Shown here: one piece after another, positions 51,794-64,000 of the stretch
Layout: every line of letters begins with the position of its first letter
How positions within the stretch are numbered: the first letter of the stretch is position 1
Assembly: GCA_051294375.1 (NCBI GenBank)
Contig: CM119265.1
Coordinates: forward strand, 5,751,696 to 5,815,695
Direction of reading: 5' to 3'
DNA length: 64,000 nucleotides
Origin: Paraspadella gotoi
Lineage: Eukaryota > Chaetognatha
Notes under the pieces: generated by a model
Seen by the model: only the letters and a program-made list of their open reading frames with translations
The model's database searches: none
What the model was told of the DNA's origin: nothing
Translations under genes and position numbers: made by a program

Positions 51794-52765
51794 AAAGGAA
51801 GGAAAGAAGTAAGTCTAAATAATAAAAGAAAAATATAAAGAAAAAATACAATCTAAGAAAGAAAAAGGGAAAGGAAAGCAGAAAGAAAGGAAAGAAAGAA
51901 AAGAAAGGAAAGGAAGAACAAGTTCTGAGACAAACACAATGTCGGATCTGCCGCGAGCACTCAATAGCGGTAATTAATAATTAATTAATACATAAGTATG
52001 AATACTTAGGAGAAGAGGAAAGGAGAGATCACGTATGTCAGTTTCTCTTCAGAAAAGAAAGAGAAGGAGAAAAAGAGTTATGCAGGCAACATTGCAGGAT
52101 ACAGAAAAAAAGCAAAAAAAAAGAGAAAGAAAGAGAGAGAAGAAAGATATGGTCCAACATTACGATACAGAAAAAAAAAGCAAAAAAAAAAGAGAAAGAA
52201 ATAGAAGCGAAAGAAGAGAGAAAACAAAAGAGGAGAGAAAGAGATATGAAGAGAGAGAGAGAGAAAAAAAAAAGAGAAAAAGAGAGAAAGAAAGAAAAGA
52301 AGGAAAAGAGAGAAAGAAAAAAAGAGAAGAAAGAAAAAGAATGAGAGACAGAAAGAAAGAAAGAGAGAAAGAATAAGAATGAAAAAGAAAATAGATAGAG
52401 CTTAGATTTAAAGAAAAAATCGCTGATTCTAAGACGTGAGTGCTAACGCTCCATTTCTTTCGCGAAAAGCTAAAACTTTTCCATTTTTTTAAACCAATAG
52501 TTTAACGGTAGATTTCGTAATCGATAGTTGAAATAGATTTTTCAAGCTAATTAGTTCAAAAACTCTGAAGAACTTTGTCGTAGCGAATATTTGAAGTATT
52601 AGAATAAGCCCACATTGCTTGTGCTTTATGATAGGGAGATAACTATTCCAAACCCGATTTTTAAAGTTAAGAAGACCTGAAGAATTAAACGAAACACAAA
52701 AAGTAATAATTTTTACACGTTAGAAATCAACTGGTTTAAGAAAGGCGTTTCGTAGGACACTGCCA
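51794..52765 (+). repeat. purine-rich low-complexity interval
   Basis: Almost pure A/G from 51,794 to 52,400. It includes two copies of an approximately 75-bp unit containing GATACAGAAAAAAAGC (about 52,097 and 52,163). From 52,400 to 52,765 the composition is ordinary and A/T-rich with no gene seen. Lys/Arg/Glu-rich frames are repeat translations. Confidence 0.7.
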
Positions 52766-54540
<1,775 letters not shown>

Positions 54541-54857
54541 TAAGGAAAGAATTTACTGATGATAAAATGGAGTGAACTACAAGTTAATACAATAAAAAGG
54601 GGAGTAGAAAAATTGGAACAATGGGAAAGAAAATTTAAAAGTAAATGAGCAAAAAAATTAAATTTAGCCTAAAAAATGATCTGTCCCACGAATCAAACAT
54701 ACATGTCAGAATTCAAAGGTAAAAAAATTGACAAAAAAGACCAAAAAAATTTAAACAGAATGAACAATATGATTGAGCAACAGATAATGATATAAAATTC
54801 GTCAAATAATTAGGGATAAATCTTTTCTGTCTCTCTCACTCTCACTTTCTTTCTCGT
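54541..54857. other. A/T-rich sequence, no feature
   Basis: A-rich intron-like sequence between the GA array and the CT array. No exon or element recognised. Confidence 0.5.
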
Positions 54858-54883
54858 AACTCTCTCTCTCTCTCTCTCTCTCA

Positions 54884-54949
<66 letters not shown>

Positions 54950-54986
54950 AACTCGCTTCCTGGTCGGTTTGTACTGTCACCGGCAG
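54858..54986 (+). promoter_or_regulatory. (CT)n tract, branch point and 3' splice site
   Basis: An interrupted (CT)n array (54,858-54,949) runs straight into CTAAC (54,948-54,952), a good branch-point match. The AG of CACCGGCAG at 54,985-54,986 follows 34 nt later, and the intervening sequence is pyrimidine-rich. As at 5,334, a microsatellite sits in the position of a polypyrimidine tract. Confidence 0.4.
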
Positions 54987-55163
54987 ACAAACGATATCCC
55001 ATTCCATAGGAATATCAGCAGGACCATAATACCTCACAATAACTACAACAACGACCACTCTACCCCCCCTCTTCGGTTTTCCCGCCCACCGAACTCCATC
55101 GACGTCGAACCCCGCGGGATTTATGAATTCTCGGAAATGCGGGCGACGGGTGGCGACGGGTGA
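54987..55163 (+). CDS. candidate C-terminal exon of the putative membrane protein
   Basis: Begins in phase 0 at the acceptor CGGCAG, which matches the phase-0 exit of the Gln-rich exon. It encodes 58 residues and a TGA. The composition is balanced and hydrophilic: it starts TNDIPFHRNISRT, has an Asn-rich stretch (HNNYNNDH), then PPLRFSRPPNSIDVEPRG and IYEFSEM, ending TGGDG. This looks like a disordered cytoplasmic tail, with Tyr and Ser sites but no named motif. AATAAA lies 120 bp downstream. Alternatively, GTGAGG at 55,160 is a donor and the exon ends in phase 2 at 55,159. The frame extends upstream of the acceptor, so the acceptor choice is inference. The family was not recognised. Confidence 0.4.
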   Translation, partial: TNDIPFHRNISRTIIPHNNYNNDHSTPPLRFSRPPNSIDVEPRGIYEFSEMRATGGDG

Positions 55164-55282
55164 GGACGGGTGAGGTATTGCGTCGCATTAAAAGGGCGAA
55201 TGGATTTTTACAATTCGACAAATTCGCGGAATCGATTCGATTACGAAGAAAACAAATTTTCGATGTAATAATCGATTCTAAT

Positions 55283-55298
55283 AATAAAAAAAAATAAA
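55283..55298 (+). terminator. possible polyadenylation signals
   Basis: AATAAA at 55,283-55,288 and again at 55,293-55,298, followed from 55,330 by a T-rich stretch (over 20 T) that could be the downstream element. It is placed about 120 bp after the stop of the candidate terminal exon. A/T-rich sequence produces such hexamers by chance. Confidence 0.3.
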
Positions 55299-55299
55299 A

Positions 55300-55860
55300 A
55301 ATTCTTAAAAAGTTTGGGTCGAAATTGATATTCCTTTTCTTTCTTTTTTTTTTTTTTTTTTTGTTTAATTCGTTTTCATTGATTGTTTGGTGTTTTTTTT
55401 TTTCTAGTTTATAGTTTCTTTTAGCTCATATTCTGTATTCATTTTATCTTTTCTTTCTGTTTTCTTATTCTTCTTTTTTTGTTTCTTTCTTCGCCTTTTT
55501 TTAACATTTGCTTCCTTTTGGACGTCCTTTCCTTTTTTCTTTTCTTTCCTCCCTTTTCCTTCTTTTTCCTTTTCTTTCGGTTTCGATTCCAGATCCATTT
55601 TTTTCGGGTTATAAAACATTTCATGCGGAAGGAATCTTGTTTTCGTCCGAAACCGCAGCTGCGATTCACGCCGAGGGGGAACTAAACCCTCCAAGTAACT
55701 CCCCCACTTAAAAGAGTCTTGTCTGGGGTGTTAATTCTCCGAGAGGGGTATTACAAATATTTGCTACATTTGGATATACATTTTACTTGAGTCATTAAGC
55801 TTTCATACATAGTAAAATTATTCTTTTGCGTTCGTAGCAATATAAATTACCTATTACTGT
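55300..55860. other. T-rich intergenic or intronic sequence
   Basis: Long T runs and pyrimidine-rich sequence to about 55,620, then mixed. Opposed frames at 55,404-55,711 are low-complexity (Lys/Arg-rich or Phe/Leu-rich). No gene called. Confidence 0.5.
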
Positions 55861-55861
55861 A

Positions 55862-55951
<90 letters not shown>
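55861..55951 (+). repeat. (CT)n microsatellite
   Basis: About 45 CT units, nearly perfect. It lies just upstream of a CpG-richer stretch with promoter-like motifs. Confidence 0.97.
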
Positions 55952-55954
<3 letters not shown>

Positions 55955-56042
55955 GCGCCTGAGGTCGTACGTGATTTTGCGCGCCTGCGTGTAAGTGCGA
56001 GTTCGCTGTTGCTCTTTTATTCAGCGTGTGACGGATTTGGGC

Positions 56043-56400
56043 TTCCCGCCGCAATTTAGACAAATGGTTTCGTCTGCTTTATTTTTGGAAAAGATTTTCG
56101 CGACGCAATAAAAGAACATCGCCGTTATAAACGACGGCGGAAGTTGGCGACGCTCGCGGTTTATATGTAAACTAAATCTGATATAATTAAAAATAAAGTA
56201 ATAACGCTGTTTAAACGACTACAAATCTGTTACACAGATTATACACTATTCAGCATGTGCACAGCTCTCTAAGATTAACTTTTAGCAGATCCGAACTCAA
56301 AGGAAACCACAGTGAGCAAAGGCTAAAAGAAAAAACAAAATGGCGGCGGCGACCGTGAAACTATAAAAATGACAAAGTTTGAAGAGCGATGACAACCAAT
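56043..56400. promoter_or_regulatory. promoter-like motif cluster
   Basis: Within 360 bp there are TTCCCGCC (E2F-like, 56,043-56,050), CGGAAGT (ETS-like, 56,138-56,144), CAAAATGGCGGC (YY1-like, 56,336-56,347), TATAAAAA (56,362-56,369) and CCAAT (56,396-56,400). Surrounding sequence is CpG-richer than the rest of the area. The grouping is typical of constitutive animal promoters, but direction and target are unknown. No first exon is assured; ATGGCGGCGGCG at 56,340 opens only an eight-codon frame. Confidence 0.3.
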
Positions 56401-56682
56401 AAAGAGAGAGGCAGCGAGAAAGAGAGAGAGAGAGAGAGAGAAAATAAAACCGACAGAGTAGCCGACAGAAACGACGGAACTCGACGTCCGACGCCGACAA
56501 CTTTTGCGCCGACAACTCCTCGCGAAACGCATATAAAAAGCAGAATGATGGATTGAGACTTAAACGTCGATTCCGCTTACGCACCCGCCCTTTTCCTTAC
56601 CTCCCCTTTCCTTCCTGTACTTACCTCCCTACCCTTTCTATCTCCCGCCCCACTCCTTTCGTTTATTTTCTTTTTCATCCAG

Positions 56683-56712
56683 CTGACGAGAAACAAGGTG
56701 TACAGGGTGATG
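56683..56712 (+). CDS. candidate 30-nt microexon
   Basis: A strong pyrimidine tract (TTTATTTTCTTTTTCATCCAG) precedes it and GTAAGT (56,713-56,718) follows directly. The 30 nt keep frame; in phase 0 they encode LTRNKVYRVM. Both splice sites are good but so short a segment carries no composition signal. It would fit between the Gln-rich exon (phase 0 out) and a later phase-0 exon if the candidate terminal exon at 54,987 were skipped. Could be chance. Confidence 0.2.
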
Positions 56713-56718
56713 GTAAGT

Positions 56719-56861
56719 TATAAGTCAAAGGTGAATAAAAAAAACTATCTCATCTCACAGACTCACTCTGTCGCTTTTCTTCACTTTTTTTTCACTCAAA
56801 ACTAATTTTAAAAATTGCGGCTAAGAGCGACGACGAAATAAACTTCTCATTAACTTTTTTT

Positions 56862-56904
<43 letters not shown>

Positions 56905-57691
56905 CTTGCTCCACTAACACTGCACTAAGTTCTTCATCACGTTTCCGCTCGCTGCATCAACGTCACCGCTTCATTCTCTTCTGTCGCCGCCTCGCTGCTT
57001 TTCTCGTTTATTGTTATACGTTCACAGAAGTAATTTACTTTTTTTTTACTGTTTCTTCTTCGAGCAAAGGTCTACTTTGTTTAACTATTATTAAATCGTT
57101 TCTCTATTTAATTGATCATTTTTCTCCCATCTCAACCGCCCTCGTCTTCGTTTCTCCCTATCTTCTCCACTCTTCTTTTTCTCATATTTATTTTCTTTTT
57201 CTCTTTTTCTCTCTTTCCTTTTGATTTCTCTTTCTCTTTCAATATCTGAATCCCCACTCTTCCTCTTCTCCTTATAACCTTCCTCCCTCTTCGATTCCCC
57301 ATTTCTCTCATTCTCTTTTTTCCTTTTCTTTCCTCTCCGCTTCTTTTTCCTCCCTTTCCTCCTTCACTTTCCTCTGTTCCTCGCCCCTATTTTTTTACTC
57401 GAACTGGCATATCTTCAACCCCCTTTTTTTTCGCTCTCGCTCGGTTCGAAACAGAATTCTATTATTCACTTCCTTCGCTTTTATTTTTAATGTTGGCAGC
57501 TCCGAATAAAAACCTTTCTCTGCACTCTTGCTTTTTTTTTTAAATTTTCTATCTTCGAGTTTTATATTTTTTTTTTTAACCCAAAAAGCTTCATTTTTTC
57601 CCGCTGACTTTTCGGCCTATTTTTCTTCCTTCCTACACATCTCAATCTTTGCCTCTTCCTCAAAAACAGTTTACAATCAGTTGTTGTTGTC
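56719..57691. other. pyrimidine-rich sequence, no gene seen
   Basis: Includes (GA)n at 56,871-56,902 and a long T/C-rich stretch from 57,110 to 57,600. Only low-complexity frames. Confidence 0.5.
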
Positions 57692-57744
<53 letters not shown>

Positions 57745-57786
57745 AGAGAAGAGAGAGAGAGAAGAAGACAAGAAGAGAGAGAGAAA

Positions 57787-57841
<55 letters not shown>

Positions 57842-57852
57842 GAAGAAAGAGA
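57692..57852 (+). repeat. (GA)n-(GAAA)n compound microsatellite
   Basis: GA-rich from 57,692 to about 57,783, then about 15 GAAA units. The tail of the GAAA array is repeated right after the gap at 59,548. Confidence 0.93.
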
Positions 57853-59522
57853 TAGACAGGAAGGAAGGATAACCTACAAACTACAAACGCGTAATCGAAA
57901 TGTCGTTTCCGTCAGTGACAACTAAATCAAAATCCTATATCAGAATTCAAAATAAGGAAATCTAAGAATAATGACGAGTTCCATCAGAGTTCTTTGTTTT
58001 GTCTCAACTTTCGAGCTTAATTTCGACCCGGCGAATTTCCACTAAATCGATATCGTTGTTGTCATCGTCCTCATCGTCTTCGTCAACTCCGCCTCCGACG
58101 GCGAACAATCGTTGAGGGGAATGGGGCGGACGCCACGGAGATATTTTTCTTCAATAAGGAATTTAAATCTAATCTCGATCGATTAAAATTGAATCTTTTT
58201 TTTACGTATGAACCATAATTATCGAGGCAACCAATTTTTTTAAAAATATGCTTTATAAAACTTTATTCATTTCATCTTAACGATAGTACGTTGCTAATAT
58301 TGAGAAGTTGCTTTCGCCGATATACTTTTTGTCTCTCGGTATTAAGTTTGAGCATTCGCGGTTGCGTGATGCGCATCTTTTAATATGGTAGTGAAGGAGG
58401 ATCTAACGTTTCGGACTTGTGTATGATTATGCGAATCTTCATCTTTACCATATTTTCATTCATCTTCTTCTCATTTTTGATCCCCTTTCGCTTTCTTTTT
58501 CCTTCTTCCCTAATTTCATTTCACCTTTATTCAATCCCTCTCCCTTTCTCGCCATTCCGCTTACTACGATGAAATTTAAATTCGTTCGCCAGCGTGCGAG
58601 ATGCGCCGTGCCTGATCGTATACAAAACCGTCTGAGGCTATGGGGAGCCTCAGAAGGGTCGTGTGGGATCTAGGGTTGGGCACGACGTGCAATCACTCGT
58701 ACGTTGATTAAAACAATCGGAAATCGAACCAGATTACGAATTCAACATCGGAAAGTGATAAGTGATAAGTTAAAGATGGATACATAAGAGTTTATTGGTT
58801 TATTTAGTATATAAAAAAATTTTAGTATGAAATGAAGACTAAGGAAATTAATTCCTCGGATTAAAGAATGTCTCTCTTTCTTATCTTTTAATTCTTCCAA
58901 CACTTTTTACATTTCTATCGCTCTCTCTCTCTCTCTCTTTCTCTCCCTCTCCCTCTCTTTCTCCCCTCCTCCATCTCCTCTTTCTTTCTCGAACAAGGAA
59001 TCAAGATTTCAAACGCTCGCTCGCTTTTTTCCCCACAAGCTTTCTTTTTTTTTTCGAATAATTTTTTAGTAGTTTTATCCGCACTCTCTTTTTATTCTAG
59101 AAATAAGAATTGACTTTTCTAATTCCAGGGCCGAAGAAAAAAATTCTCCAAGGAGCGAGAAAAGAAGCCGAGTTTGAATAATCAAAAAAAAAAAAAAAAA
59201 CCCCGAAAGCACTTGTCGTTGCCAATGTCTGCTGTGGTTGTTTTATTACTTTGATGTACTTAAAAGTAATGTTTCTCTTTTTCTTCGTCCATCACAAGCC
59301 GGGTTGTCATCTTTTCATTCTCCTCGCCGCTGCAAGTTAAGGAGCTGCAACGCTGCGCAGCAACCGTTTGCTCGGCAGATCTCGTCGTCGTCGATACGTC
59401 GTTCGTCCGTTCGTCTGCAATCACGAGACGTAACGGTTTATACTTAACCCCCGAAGCGTCAACAGTATTAACACTTCAAATATCGCCATTTCCAACCTCT
59501 CGAAATTGTTACTCTCTGCCTA
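57840..59522 (+). repeat. 1.65-kb duplicated block, left copy
   Basis: From AGATAGACAGGAAGGAAGG to TTCCAACCTCTCGAAATTG, this sequence recurs at 59,581-61,250 in the same order with minor indels. Shared landmarks are GTTGTTGTCATCGTCCTCAT, GGGGCGGACGCCACGGAG, CTGAGGCTATGGGGAGCC and a CT array. No frame is conserved in both copies. Confidence 0.88.
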
Positions 59523-59547
59523 NNNNNNNNNNNNNNNNNNNNNNNNN
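59523..59547. other. assembly gap (25 N) inside a duplication
   Basis: 25 N between two copies of the same 1.65 kb, as at 10,651. Confidence 0.95.
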
Positions 59548-59549
59548 GA

Positions 59550-59581
<32 letters not shown>

Positions 59582-61121
59582 GATAGACAGGAAGGAAGGA
59601 TAACCATACAAACTACAAAGCGTAATCGAAATGTCGTTTCCGTAGTGACAACTAAATCAAAATCCTATCAGAATTCAAAATAAGGAAATCTAAGAAATAA
59701 ATGAACGAGTTCCATCAGAGTTCTTTGTTTTGTCTCAACTTTCGAGCTTAATTTCGAACCCGCGAATTTCACTAAATCGATATCGTTGTTGTCATCGTCC
59801 TCATCGTCTTCGTCAACTCCGCCTCCGACGGCGAACAATCGTTGAGGGGCAATGGGGCGGACGCCACGGAGATATTTTTCTTCAATAAGGAATTTAAATC
59901 TAATCTCGATCGATTAAAATTGAATCTTTTTTTTACGTATGACCATAAATTATCGAGGCACCAATTTTTTTTAAAAATATGCTTTATAAAACTTTATTCA
60001 TTTCATCTTAACATAGTACGGTTGCTAATATTGAAGTTGACTTTTCGCCGATATACTTTTTGTCTTCTCGGTATTAAGTTTGAGCATTCGCGGTTGCGTG
60101 ATGCGCATCTTTTAATATGGTAGTGAAGGAGGATCTAACGTTTCGGACTAGTGTATGATTATGCGAATCTTCTATCTTTTACCATATTTTCATTCATCTT
60201 CTTCTCATTTTTGATCCCCTTTCGCCTTTCTTTTCCTTCTTCCCTAATTTCATTTCACCTTTATTCAATCCCTCTCCCCTTTCTCGCCCATTCCGCTTAC
60301 TCGATGAAATTTAAATTCGTTCGCCAGGCGTGCGAGATGCGGCCGTGCCTGATCGTATACAAAAACCGTCTGAGGCTATGGGGAGCCTCAGAAGGGTCGG
60401 GGTGGGATCTAGGGTGGCGCACGACGTGCAATCACTCGTACGTTGATTAAACAATCGGAAATCGAACCAGATTACGAATTCAACATCGGAAAGTGATAAG
60501 TGATAAGTTAAAGATGGATACATAAGAGGATGTTTATTGTTTATTTAGTATAATAAAAAAATTTTAGTATGAAATGAAGACTAAGGAAATTAATTCCCTC
60601 CGGGATTAAAGAATGTCTCTCTTTCTTATCTCTTTTAATTCTTCCCAACACTTTTTACATTTCTATCGCTCTCTCTCTCTCTCTCTTTCTCTCCCTCTCC
60701 CTCTCTTTCTCCCCCTCTCACTCTCTCTTTCTTTCTCGAACAAGGAATCAAGATTTCAAACGCTCGCTCGCTTTTTTTCCCCACAAGCTTTTTTTTTTTT
60801 CGAATAATTTTTTAGTAGTTTTATCCGCACTCTCTTTTTATTCTAGAAATAAGATTGACTTTCTAATTCCAGGGCCGAAGAAAAAAATTCTCCAAGGAGG
60901 CGAGAAAAGAAGCCGAGTTTGAATAATCAAAAAAAAAAAAAAAAAAACCCCGAAAAGCACTTGTCGTTGCCAATGTCGCTGTGGTTGTTTTATTACTTTG
61001 ATGTACTTAAAAGTAATGTTTCTCTTTTTCCTTCGTCCATCACAATGCGGGTTGTCATCTTTCATTCTCCTCGCCGCTGCAAGTTAAGGAGCTGCAACGC
61101 TGCAGCAACGTTTGTCGCAGA

Positions 61122-61152
<31 letters not shown>

Positions 61153-61250
61153 TGCATCACGAGACGTTAACGGTTTATTTACCCCGAAGCGTCACGTGAT
61201 TAACACTTCAAATATCGCATTTCCAACTCTGAAATTGTTTACTCTCTCGC
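59548..61250 (+). repeat. 1.65-kb duplicated block, right copy
   Basis: Matches the left copy from the GAAA array onward and continues beyond its end into unique sequence near 61,250. Differences are one- to three-base indels, plus a longer (GTC)n at 61,126-61,152 where the left copy has a shorter CGTCGTCGTCGATACG stretch. Confidence 0.88.
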
Positions 61251-61528
61251 TCGTAAAAACAAAGGAGAAGAAAATAAGGACTCGCCGTGTATTGCACGCA
61301 GTGCATCGTCGCATAGCATATTCAGCATGACCCAACGCCCACTCTCCGAGGACAGAACGAAGAGCACGAGAGGAGATCGAAGAGACCTCGATCGACCGAG
61401 TACCGACTCCGGTATGGAACCGAGATCGAAGACAGACATACGCGCAGACCGCTGCCACTCTCGTACGGCGAGTAAGCCGATTACCGTCGACGAGAGAGAG
61501 AGAGAGAGAGGAGAAAGATGCCCTCAAG
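61204..61528 (+). CDS. candidate exon of unknown function
   Basis: An open frame runs from just after a TAA (61,201) to a possible donor CAAG|GTGAAC at 61,528, and on to a stop at 61,785. The section from about 61,225 to 61,490 has balanced, hydrophilic composition (for example EIVYSLARKNKGEENKDSP, SASSHSIFSMTQRP, LDRPSTDSGMEPRSK, then SRTASKPITVDE) before entering a GA repeat. It looks like a disordered tail with several basic-Ser sites. No domain was recognised and no convincing acceptor found. Opposing evidence: the minus strand is also open for 164 codons here, and in phase 0 from an AG at 61,324-61,325 a different 49-residue reading ends at TAA 61,473. Confidence 0.25.
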
Positions 61529-62470
61529 GTGAACAGACGAGGGCGTCCACACCCACGCACACGCGCTCTCTCCACGGTACCAATATGCCCCACTTCAGCT
61601 CCCAGATCCCCCATGATTCTCCTTTTTTTTCTCTTCCTTATTTTTCTTTCCTTTTTTTTTCCACTTCCGTCGCTCTTTTGTTCCACATTTTCCGACGTTC
61701 TTTTGTTTTGACTTTTTTTTTATTCTTCCGCGACGTCGCTGGTGTCGCGTCGAAGGAGGTATGGCGTTTCGGCGTGACGGGTTGACGTGGGTCGCGATCA
61801 CCTTTTTATTTCTGCGTCGGCGTGCGAGAGTGGGCGGAGGGGGCGCCGGAGAAGGCGGAGGGCGCGCCGGAGAAGGCGGAGAATACGGCGCGATGACGTC
61901 ACTCGCGAGTATTTCATCGACGCTGGTTTAATCGACGCATATCTGGTTTAAAGCGGAAAGTTTTGAAACTCAGAAACTAATTGCGGAGATTAGAAGCAAA
62001 ACTAAAGTTAGGCCGGCATTAAAGACATGGTCGACATTGGCCATGGAAAGTTCCAGTTATAGTTAACTAATTTTATAATTTTACTTTTAATTTAATTTTT
62101 ATATAGTTTTAAACATTTTTCTTTGCAAAAATTATGTTTTGTTTGAACGATGATACGAAACTATTTCTTTCAATTTTTTTTTCTGATTACATAGTACCGT
62201 AGTATGTTCAAAATGAGATAAGTAAATAAGCCGAGTTTGAACTTAAAAAAAACCTCGACCGATGCTTTTCGCTTTCACATCAATGTCTATGGACGAATGC
62301 GACATTTTACGTGGCACTTTCAAGTCTTAAGTTATGTACTTGAAATAAGTGTTGAAATGAGTCGTATTCTTCTATTTTTCTTCTCCTCCAATCACTTTCC
62401 CCCTCACTCACAAGTTCACAACTCTTACGCGTTTCCGATGTCGTGAATTTCACAACTTTCACTTTGTCGA
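61529..62470. other. intergenic-like sequence
   Basis: T-rich to 61,730, then a GC-rich patch (61,820-61,900) with three GGCGGAG/GCGCCGGAGAAG repeats and TGACGTCA at 61,896-61,903, followed by A/T-rich sequence. No gene seen. Confidence 0.45.
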
Positions 62471-62482
62471 TGACGTCACGTG
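62471..62482 (+). promoter_or_regulatory. CRE overlapping an E-box
   Basis: TGACGTCACGTG combines a full palindromic CRE (TGACGTCA, 62,471-62,478) with a CACGTG E-box (62,477-62,482). It lies 268 bp upstream of a TATA box on the same strand. Confidence 0.4.
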
Positions 62483-62738
62483 TTTTTTTATTTTTATTTT
62501 TAGTTTTTTTGACAAGGAAGCGAAAAAAAAATTGTTTCCGGGAGTCGACTCCACTACTACCCCCTAATGTCGCCCTTCCAAACAAATCGAGAATTCCGCT
62601 TCTATACCCCCTACCACCACAGCAGGGAGAGACCCACGCCCGAACGACCCTCCCCTCTCATACTCCTCTCCTTGCTCGAGCCGTTCGTACGGACGTAATT
62701 CTTCTCGAGTTCTCTGCACTCTGTGACTCTCCGAAGAA

Positions 62739-62747
62739 TATATAAAG
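62739..62747 (+). promoter_or_regulatory. TATA box
   Basis: TATATAAAG in otherwise G/A-rich sequence. Transcription would be expected to start near 62,770, about 15 bp before the ATG at 62,786. Confidence 0.35.
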
Positions 62748-62785
62748 AGAAAGAGGTGGGAGGAAAAATTGAAGGAAATTTGACC

Positions 62786-62855
62786 ATGTCGGGACCCGAT
62801 CGCGCGGTTAATACCAATCGCAATTCAAAATCAATCAGTAAACTATCTCAAAGAG
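62786..62855 (+). CDS. candidate first coding exon of a downstream gene
   Basis: TGACCATGT starts a frame of 23 codons plus one base (MSGPDRAVNTNRNSKSISKLSQR), ending at GAG|GTGAGA (62,856). Position relative to the TATA box and CRE is what a first exon would show, and the composition is not repetitive. The frame is also open upstream to 62,723. No second exon was recognised in the remaining 1.1 kb, so the gene would continue beyond the window. Confidence 0.22.
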
Positions 62856-64000
62856 GTGAGAGAGAAGAGAGAGAGAGAGAGAGAAATTTAGTGAGGAGAG
62901 TAGTTAGAGAGAGAGTAGTGACGCAAGAGGAGATGTATAAAGGAGGATATATGAGTATAATGAAATGCGGGATGGTGGGGCGGAGACAAAATAGCAATCC
63001 CGTCATACACCAAAAGTATCCTTTTTTGATGAATGTGCCTTTTGCAAGGAAATATGAAGGCGAGAAAAGAGGATTACTCGAGAATGTGGCGTTTCTCTGG
63101 GGCAGCGAACAGAGGTAGCAGAGAGAGAAAGAGACGAGAGATGAGATGATACGAGAGACGACCGAGAGAGAGAGACGAGAGAGAGAGAGTGAGCGCAGAG
63201 GAGAGAGAGAATATTGTATGGCGCGCGCGCCCATCCATCAACGCCGGCGAGGCGGGGCGGCGCGAATCATTCCTACCCACCTCTCTCCCTTCTTTGTCAA
63301 CTCCCTCGGTGATGTATCTAATGACATGATATCCAAATATGGTAAAGAGTTGGTTTATTGCGAGGGACGATTGATCGATTGCGTGTTTTTCCTTTCACGT
63401 TTTCAACATAATCTTTTCGGCAATCATGTTTTTTTTGTTTTGTTTTTTTTTTTTTTTTTCCTTCCCCATGGATACTGTTTCAGTTACGAGAGAAATTCTA
63501 ATGAGATTGTAAGCAAGGGTGCACTTTTGACTGCGCGAACATCTATAAGAAATATACTAATAGCTAATTGTAAAGCACATTACATAACACAATGAAACGT
63601 AAGGATTAGAGCTAGAAATTTTTTGTTTTGTTTTCAAGAGTCTCGCGAGATTTGAGGCAGAATCGTTGCTGTTGTCTTTTGTCGTCTTTGCTGTTGTCTG
63701 TATTGTTGCTTCTGTATTCGTTTTCGTTATTTTGGTTTTGTCCTAACTGTTTTTATTTGTTGCTCTCGTGTTTGGTCTTTGTCCATATTGGCATGTACGC
63801 GTAACGTCTCGCCCATGAAATGTTTTTATTTCTTTGTATCGCCGCCATTTTGTTTGATGTCTCTGCAGTCTCTGCAGATTCTGCTGTCGAATTGTCAGTG
63901 ATTTCGATTGGCTGTTTTTGTCATCGCTCGTTCGGCCGGACGCCATTCCGAGTTCCAAATCGTCGAATCGACGAAAAACTAATTTTGTTTTTAAATCTCG
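62856..64000. other. window end, no gene recognised
   Basis: GA-rich stretches at about 62,862-62,920 and 63,120-63,215, then a GC-rich patch (63,218-63,265) with GCGCGCGC and GGGGCGG. Farther on is GCCGCCATTTTG at 63,841-63,852 (a YY1-like site on the minus strand). Frames are short or low in complexity. Confidence 0.45.

Overview
The window is animal (metazoan) nuclear DNA dominated by non-coding sequence. It shows GT-AG introns more than 10 kb long, CpG-containing exons, a tRNA-derived SINE, short foldback transposons, and an extreme load of (GA)n/(CT)n and related microsatellites. An invertebrate is likely from the intron style and repeats, but nothing here fixes the phylum. There are no operons, rRNAs or CRISPR arrays. 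Most long open frames are translations of simple repeats (poly-ER, poly-SL, poly-FL) and are left out.

The best-supported gene lies on the + strand and encodes a single-pass membrane protein of no family I recognise. Its visible parts are an extracellular exon at 5,452-5,754 (Ig-like strand pattern, two N-glycosylation sequons), a transmembrane exon at 16,705-16,898, a Gln/His-rich cytoplasmic exon (intact copy 37,538-38,033), and a possible C-terminal exon at 54,987-55,163 followed by AATAAA. Splice phases agree from the transmembrane exon to the end. The extracellular exon does not join the transmembrane exon in phase, so at least one exon between them is missing or unrecognised.

Layout: 1-5,333 repeats and a SINE; 5,452-16,898 the two upstream exons with intronic foldback elements, a 208-bp tandem duplication and a 1.25-kb duplication across a gap; 19,030-54,540 a mosaic of repeated blocks. 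Block A is about 9.3 kb and is present in full as 24,268-33,480 (minus orientation) and 42,480-51,768 (plus), in part as 33,783-40,562 (plus), and again in part as 52,766-54,540 (plus). Block B is about 1.5 kb and is present at 19,030-20,565 (+), 40,575-42,165 (+) and 23,055-24,242 (-). The Gln-rich exon sits in block A and so appears three times. Beyond 55 kb there are promoter-like motif clusters, a second 1.65-kb duplication across a gap, and three weak exon candidates.

The block copies differ mainly by single-base and homopolymer/dinucleotide indels. Seven of the nine N runs are exactly or below 25 bases (six or seven exactly 25 by my count), and duplicated sequence flanks several of them. 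The large palindrome and the extra copies therefore look more like long-read gap filling or unresolved haplotypes than real paralogues. This is inference, not proof. I found no convincing new biological system; the leads worth testing are the unfamiliar receptor-like gene, the palindrome question, and the foldback elements.
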